Shown piece after piece: positions 57,901 through 64,000 of a stretch of DNA of 64,000 nt; within the stretch, counting starts at the first letter, position 1; each line of letters starts with the position of its first letter. The notes under the pieces were generated by a model. It had not been told where the DNA came from. It was given only the letters and a program-made list of their open reading frames with translations, and did not search any database. The stretch spans positions 317,016,018 to 317,080,017 of the forward strand of contig OX352772.1 of the NCBI GenBank assembly GCA_947095535.1, written 5' to 3'. The position numbers and the translations under genes are program-made. The stretch comes from Poecilobothrus nobilitatus (taxonomy: Eukaryota; Arthropoda; Insecta; Diptera; Dolichopodidae).

Positions 57901-60331
57901 TATCGTGATTTTAAAGTATCATAGTACTTATTAGTTGTTGATAGTTTGAAGTTGTTTGAAGACAAAAGTTAATTTGTCTTATCAAAAACTGAATACTAAT
58001 CAATTTATTGGATGACGGTGTGAGCGTATGATCCTTCAAAATATTATTAAATAAAAGAAAAATAACAAAAAACGAAAGGTATAGGTAGGTACATGAAGAT
58101 CATAACGTCAAATCCTAATGATGCTTTTAGAAAGCACTTTTAAATGAAGAGACAAACTTTTGAAGTAAAAGGTTCAGATTTGAAATTGATATAGAAGTAC
58201 TTACTTACTAGTTTTGTTAATAATTTCAGAAACAAAAAAATAAAATTCAACTTCTTATTTTGGAAAAAAAACAATGTTGGTCCTCCAACATTTATTAGAG
58301 GAGGCACTTGCAAAAGTTGCTGCGTTTAAATATTTTATTAAAAGCATAAAAATGTTATTTAAAATACAAAATAAAATGGCCCAACACCGACCTTGAAAAT
58401 AAAAAATTTTTTAATTTTCAATTTATTTTAATTTAAAAAATTTACAAACGCCAAAAGAAGTGGACAAAAATGATGCTAAAGCACCAGCTACACAGGCGCT
58501 TGCTTTTTAATTTGGCAGATTTCTTGACAATATAAACCAAAAATATATCGCGATCTCTTTGAATATGTCTATAATAGTGAATGGTTCCTTTTTAAATAAT
58601 CTTGTTTATATTTGGTTTATCATTTGGTTTATTATTACAGCAGAAAATTAACTGAAAAATTACTTAATTTGGCTTTAATTTCTAAAGAATAAAAAAAAAA
58701 CACAAAAAATCCAAAATTAAACTAACATAAAAACATAAAATTAAAAAATGATCACAACTACTTAATATGTCTTAAATAAAAAACTTATTTACAATAATAT
58801 GTAAACAAACGAGAAAAAACAATTTTTTCAAAATTTTCGATTCTAGTTTTATGTTAACCAAAAATATTTAAATTAATATTATTATTGTACTTTTCTTTTC
58901 TTCAACGATTTAAAAATAGACAACACACTAAATTACAAAATGTTACGTATATACAGTGATACACAGTCAATCATACAATCGTATATAAAAATTATAAAAA
59001 AAATTATCTCATAGTTTATGATATCCCAGTGCTTTGATGTACATATATATTTTCGTAATATAATTATTTAGGAGCGGTAAAAATCAGTGATATCTTTCTA
59101 TAATTTGTAATACTCTCCTATTCACTTAGACTTATTTATTACTTATCTTATTTAAAAATGAAAAAAATAAGCAATCATACATAGATTAGAATTTTCTGAA
59201 GCTATAAGAAGAGTAAAATTAATTTTTCTATAATTATAGTAAAAAAGATCCCTATATATACATAATTTTTGTATAGTATATACATAACGGAAGAAAAACA
59301 AGAAATCAACCATAATTGATTGATCAGAACTTGGTTAATAGAAGAAATTCAGGAATTCTTTATAGTATAAAACTATAGCTATAGACCGTCAAAAATTACA
59401 GCTTTTTCTTTGAATTTCAATCTTTTCTTTAATCCATCTGTTTACAAAACTGTTTACAACATCTAAAATCAAACAATGATATTTTAATCATTTTTAAATC
59501 TCTTAGAAAAATTAATGCTGTAAAACAACTTCAACTATTAAGATTTGAACAACTCCTATTTTCAAATGTGAATATCTCAGGTTCTACTTAACATTTTTTT
59601 GAATCTAAAAACGCCAAACGACACGAAATTTAAAAATCTATATCTAAAAATAATTAAAAAAAAATTTTAATTTACCGTTATGTAACAATAAAATTTTGCA
59701 AGTTTTTGTTTCCTTATTTCCACGTTACACTTTTAGTTAAAATTTTCAAAATTTGAGATAAAAAAGGTCATTTAAAAGTAGCATAAGTTATCTCAGACAA
59801 TTGTTTGTACCTCCCCCTGTTTTAAAGATATTTTAACATGTGTTAAGTGTTAACAGCTTTTTGTATATAATATTTAACTATATATATAATAGGATTTCCT
59901 TAAAATTAAATAAAGTTTTCCTTAATTTTTGAAATTAATACTTATTCTTGTCATTGTTAAATAGAAAATCATATGCATATGTAGTGATGATATGTATTTT
60001 AATTAAGTATAATGAATTTTGTCGACTAGTGTAATTGTAAAAAAAAAAAATAAATAAGTTTGTTTGTTAATTTTTGAAAATAGAATCTGTAATTTTGATT
60101 GAGTCATTTAAAAAAATGAAAATTTAAACAAACTCTAAAAATAAACTTCTAATTTTTCTTTAGGCTCGTTCATATTCAAGAATATCATGTTAAGAAAATG
60201 TTATAAAATAAGAAATAAAAATAAAAAAAAATATAACTATACAAACCTGATTTTAATAATTTTTCACCTTCTTCTTGGGAAGATATATTACTATGATACC
60301 ATTTTGAGTTTTCATCATAATACTTAATCAT
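50240..60331 (-). CDS. Shark: Shark-like SH2-ankyrin-SH2 protein (4 exons, 767 aa, no kinase domain seen)
   Basis: Exons 60331-60247, 54647-54568, 52856-52428 and 51949-50240 join in frame with GT-AG borders. An in-frame TGA lies 18 bases upstream of the ATG. Layout: N-terminal SH2 (about 9-105, WYHSNI at 11-16), ankyrin repeats (about 123-285, with TNLLHKAI, LTAAHLAC, GNTPLHYAC, YVPLHDAAKFGN and PVDLAIEAGH), C-terminal SH2 (about 295-432, WYHGTL and GVFLIRQS), then a Ser/Asn-rich tail with PPKSKPPLP and the tyrosines DPIYKVP and HYESI. This order is specific to the Shark/HTK16 family. Those kinases end in a tyrosine kinase domain, which is missing here: the last exon runs to TAA. Shark acts downstream of ITAM-bearing receptors such as Draper in flies. 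It may be a kinase-less isoform or the kinase exons may be elsewhere. Confidence 0.85.
51950..52427 (-). other. Shark intron 3
   Basis: 478 bp, AT-rich, GT-AG. Nothing else recognised. Confidence 0.8.
52428..52856 (-). CDS. Shark: Shark exon 3: end of SH2 and first ankyrin repeats
   Basis: Acceptor TTACAG ends before 52856; donor GTAAGT starts at 52427. Encodes NEIFHYQIHKD through LFHGVETIIEYYSD (end of SH2), then ankyrin units LLHKAITENDEKRILELLKD, LTAAHLACLYECSEKIFKCI and GNTPLH, continued in exon 4. Confidence 0.88.
52857..54567 (-). other. Shark intron 2 with a SINE-A copy
   Basis: 1.7 kb. Holds the SINE-A copy at 53092-53284. At 54440-54510 a direct repeat of GACATTATTCTGTTTA flanks a CG-containing GTTGCCGTCGCCGGTTGTC segment. 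Small plus-strand frames at 53.4 and 54.1 kb have no motif. Confidence 0.7.
53092..53284 (+). mobile_element. SINE-A full-length copy in Shark intron 2
   Basis: Box A-like TGGCCTAGTGGGTAAGAGC, box B-like GATTCGAATCTC, CGTCGTAAGAGTTATTCCTC, CGCCTGAAAAGGAAAGGCTG, TTTATGTGGCAGAGAAATG and a poly-A tail. Flanking AATTTTGCCG before and a T-run ending TTTTGCCG after suggest a target duplication blurred by slippage. Inserted antisense to the gene. Confidence 0.8.
54568..54647 (-). CDS. Shark: Shark exon 2: SH2 central strand, FLVM variant
   Basis: 80-base exon between acceptor TTACAG and donor GTATGT, reading DDSQNGSFLVMPNALVDGDL then ILSVLYQ. The phosphotyrosine-binding FLVR arginine is Met (ATG) in the sequence given. 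Phase matches exon 1 (split Asp codon) and exon 3 (codon boundary). Confidence 0.85.
54648..60246 (-). other. Shark intron 1, 5.6 kb
   Basis: AT-rich. One unit of the CCAACTCTAAAATCTCTCCT repeat lies near 55510-55540. A minus-strand stretch at 56080-56400 reads partly protein-like but has no identifiable motif. Small frames at 56.4 and 57.7 kb look accidental. Confidence 0.65.
60247..60331 (-). CDS. Shark: Shark exon 1: start of N-terminal SH2
   Basis: 85-base exon reading MIKYYDENSKWYHSNISSQE then EGEKLLKS, ending at donor GTTTGT. WYHSNIS matches the first strand and helix of SH2 domains (WYHGxIS). Too short to stand out as an open frame. Confidence 0.85.
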
Positions 60332-63300
60332 GTTACATAGATGTCAAGGTTATAATTCTCGTTTCTATAAAATAAAATGATAACAAATCAAAAATTGATA
60401 AGAATTAAATAACATTTAATATATTAATAATAAATAAAATAAATAGGAAATATTCTAAATAGGAAATACTTTGAAATAATGAAATATAAAATTTTTGATT
60501 TATTTAACAATCCATTCATCAAAATTTAGTTATCAGAAAATTTGTTTAATTTTATTTAAGAAAATTAATATAAATACTATAAAGTGTAAATATCATAATA
60601 AAAAAATCGAATACACTTATTTCTTATCAAAACATCTTCAGTATAAGTATCTGGAATCATTAGTTTCACTAAACCGCTGATTACACGACCGTAGCTATTA
60701 TAGAAGAATAAAATAAAATCTTTTTTCCTTTCAGATATGCTCATAAATTTAATAAAAATATTGCGAAAAGTTAAAGAATTTCTATATTGTTAGATAGATT
60801 TTCATACACAATAAATCAAAAAATGCATGAATCTGAATGAGTCCAAAAATTTTTGATGAACAAAAAATACTATAAAATCCTATAACACTAAACTAAAAGA
60901 AATTGAATGTTTTTTATTTTCAATTACATAAGTATGTAAAGTTTTTTAACTAACAAAATATAACATCAGTAGATGTGTTCGTGATGTTTAACAAAAACTT
61001 TTCAAATTGCAGGATTAGTAAAGAAAAAACCTTTAAAATCATAGTGGGCAAAAACATAGGTAATGTATATAAAATAATATCAAAAGCTAAAGAAGTTTTC
61101 TATTTTACCAACAATACATATATATATTGTTCTTTATTAGTCAGTTTTCTTTATAAGTTAGAATTCTTTGCACAAATGTGAATGGATGGGAATGGATTAT
61201 ATAGACAGATAAAGATTATATTAATGAAAATTCTTTACTATTAAAAAAATCTTAAAATCTACACACAGTTGTCAGTCTCTACATGTCGTTACTTTTATAT
61301 ATGTTAGTTACAACTAATACATGCTGAGTTTTTTACAAAATAGTGTAGGTTTCCGACAAAATTTAGATATACGTTTTTCTCTAATTTACGATTGCTTCTC
61401 ATAACAACGGTACATTTACAACGCCATGACCTTAGTTTTATTTATACTTTACATTTCTAATGAATATAATATACCGGCAACGACGCTGTAACGATGTTTC
61501 GACACCGTACGGTAATTTAAAATATCATTCTCAACGGTTTTTTGTGACGTTGTCGTTGTCGGTAAAGTATGAAATATAAATATATTAAAAACAAATCTTT
61601 AGTATAAATAAAATTATAGAAAATTAAAAATAAAATAAAAATCACGTCGTCGTTATATGTGTATATAGGACAACGTGACGATAACGTGAATTTAAGATTA
61701 TTTTGTAAACAATTTTATGGCGAAAAAATACATTTTTATCACGTCAAGTGTCGGTATAGTGTAAATAGAAATATGTTGTCGTCATGCTACGTCACAACGT
61801 CGCAACGTGCCGTTGTGATGGGAATAGAAGTTGAAGAGAAAGTGGTAAAGGTTTTGATTCTTCTTTATTCTTTACCTAGACGATTGTTATACTTATAATT
61901 ACAAAGATCTATAATTTATGCCTACATTTTGATTAATGTTAACTCATTTCATATGAATTGTTTTATAAAAAAAAAACTAATAAATATTGTCAAGTTAATA
62001 ACTTTGTATCAATTTTTAAAAAGTTACAATGTATAATTAAACATAATAGAAGCTTCTAAATTTATTTTACAACCGATATAGTAGATGAATTTGTAAAATA
62101 TCACCATATCTTATAATAATAAAATCAAAAAGTTGTTTAATTTCCAAAATGTTAAAAATAAATGTTGCAGTTTTTATCTTTGTAACTAACAATTCTTTTG
62201 TTTTAATTTTGGAATTTTCATTCTCAAAAACTTTGATAAAACCTAAATGTTTTATCTTAATAAAATAAAATATTAAGACGTAATATTTAACTTGTCTACA
62301 ATTGAAAATAAAATTCTTTCAATACTTTCATTTTTCTTTATCTGTATATAACTAGATTTTCTTTCATTTTTAGTTTGCAAATTCAACTAAGTAAATTAAG
62401 AATTTTTCTTTTTTTTTTTTTTTTTATTATTGTTTTATAATTTAAACTTCCGTCATAATTTCAATTACAATTACATATTCGCAATATGAAATATATTGTG
62501 ATAATAACAACAATTTATTTCTTGTCTTGATAAAATAATTAAAGTAAATTACAAGAATTATATGCTATAAGGCTATAACACATTTTACACTACCGTAGAC
62601 ATAACTATAAATGATAGTATCATGATGTATTAATTTTTTTTTTTTTTTTTTGTTGCATACATGCAATATGCATTTCTTCAGAACTCTTCTTTTTCAATAA
62701 AACAAAGTTAGTATTGTCTTAACTGACAGGAAGAAAAACAAAAAAAAAATTTATATTGAGAGCATTATAAATGTAAGCACATAGTTACGTATGTATATAT
62801 TTACTTTCATATACAAAAATACATATATATATGTTTTATATTTAATTTATCTTTAAACACTTACTACACTTTCTATCATTTAATGCAAAAAAAAAAAAAA
62901 AAAAAAAAAAACCATAAAAACTAATCAACATCAGTCAGTATTTATATCATTTCTTTTGATAAAAAAGGAACGTAAACAATGTTATGTATGTATTTTTTTT
63001 TTGTTGGTATATTCATAAGACTTTTAATTTTAAATAATTTTCAAAATCTCTATTTGTAAATTAAAATTCTGGTTTCGGCTTAAGAGTATCTCATTCGATC
63101 ATTACCAAATAGAATGACAAACAAATAAATTGAAAAGTATTTTGCAGTGGACCAAGAACGGCCGCATCAGTCTAGAATAAAGAATAACATAGTCAAAGAA
63201 CTACAAAGGGAATATAAACTAAGTTTTTCTTTAAATAAAAATTAAAACTAACAAATATATTATATACATTACATTGTCTTATATACATTATTTATAAAGA

Positions 63301-64000
63301 ATTAATACTTAAGTAAAAAGCAGGCTTATTACACTAATTGCTTTATATTTGATTAGTAGTAGGAGTATTTAACTATTTAGTAAATACATAAAGTACATTT
63401 GTAATTAAGCTTTAAAAAACTACCATAAAAAAATCAAAGCAGTAATTATTTAAAACCAAAATTTTTAAAGGCTCACATTTTCAAAAAAGGTAATAAAATA
63501 TATTTTAAATTAAATTATGATGTCATACTTGTCTAATCATTTTAGAATTCGAACTCCTAACACAACATTTTATATTAAATATTAATTATTAAATAACTAT
63601 ATTATGTTTTTCTTTTTAATTAGATTCAGTTAAATTTAAGTTCCTAGTCTTAAGTTGATCTAAAAATGTCTTCCACTTCAAAAAATGAACCATATAAGCC
63701 TTGCTAAAAAGCATTGGAATCCAATTTAAAAATAATTTCTAATGTGATTAAATTTAAAGATTAAATATTAATGATTGTTCGATCTTTATTTAAAAGCAAA
63801 AATAGAAATGCCGATTTTTAAAAAAAAAAAAAAATCTTTAACAATTTAAAAAATTAATTGAAAAATAAGGAAAATTATAAATTAAATGAATTAATAAAAT
63901 TTTTTTAATATTATAATTTAATATTATAATTAAATATTTTTTGTACGGGCTATTTTCATCCAGGGTATATTTATATACTACTTATTTACCTACATAAATA
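60332..64000. other. Upstream flank of Shark; no gene recognised
   Basis: The Shark promoter and 5' UTR should lie just above 60331, but no promoter element can be fixed. A CG-rich inverted-repeat patch lies at 61475-61825 and a poly-A run of over 20 near 62886. No motif-bearing frame. Confidence 0.55.
61475..61825. repeat. CG-rich inverted-repeat patch
   Basis: TACCGGCAACGACGCTGTAA at 61475 faces GTGACGTTGTCGTTGTCGGTA at 61546-61566. Further on, ATCACGTCGTCGTTATATG (61642) faces GTCGCAACGTGCCGTTGTGAT (61799-61819). CG dinucleotides are far denser than in the surroundings. Probably a nested MITE; the 61659-61898 frame runs across it by chance. Confidence 0.5.

Noticed and set aside
61659..61898. 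79-residue protein upstream of Shark
   Set aside because: It overlaps a CG-rich inverted repeat and shows no recognisable domain.

Overview
The window is a very AT-rich piece of an animal nuclear genome, almost certainly an insect and most likely a fly (Diptera; brachyceran by inference). The reasons are two spliced genes of insect type (a CLIP-domain serine protease and the SH2-ankyrin kinase family member Shark), GT-AG introns of 0.07 to 9.4 kb, a rosa-like DD41D mariner relic, jockey/CR1-type LINE relics and several tRNA-headed SINE families. It is not bacterial, so operons, ribosome binding sites and CRISPR arrays do not apply.

Only two host genes are well supported, both on the minus strand. 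At 2379-15531 a four-exon gene encodes a 590-residue CLIP-domain trypsin-like serine protease with an intact catalytic triad (His364, Asp430, Ser536), all six clip cysteines and long asparagine runs. Its 9.4-kb first intron and 1.8-kb third intron are packed with SINEs, foldback elements and a LINE ORF1 relic. That first intron also holds a plus-strand orphan exon-like ORF at about 7371-7633. At 50240-60331 a four-exon gene encodes a 767-residue Shark-like protein (SH2, ankyrin repeats, SH2, long disordered tail). It ends at a stop codon with no kinase domain, and its N-terminal SH2 has FLVM where FLVR is expected.

Between the genes (15.5-50.2 kb) I see no host coding exon. The space is filled with mobile-element debris: three tRNA-derived SINE families (called A, B and C here), three minus- or plus-strand LINE reverse-transcriptase relics, a broken mariner, and at least seven inverted-repeat (MITE/foldback) elements, some with clear target-site duplications. 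There is also a family of internally tandem repeats ending in a hairpin-like TATACCC...GGGTATA terminus. The flanks (1-2378 and 60332-64000) hold no recognisable gene.

The two genes are not known to work together. CLIP proteases act in extracellular immune or developmental cascades. Shark acts inside the cell in tyrosine-kinase signalling such as glial engulfment and dorsal closure in Drosophila. I did not find an undescribed multi-gene system. The observations most worth checking are the kinase-less Shark terminal exon with its altered SH2 pocket, the orphan nested exon, and the structured foldback elements. All coordinates and reading frames were worked out by eye.
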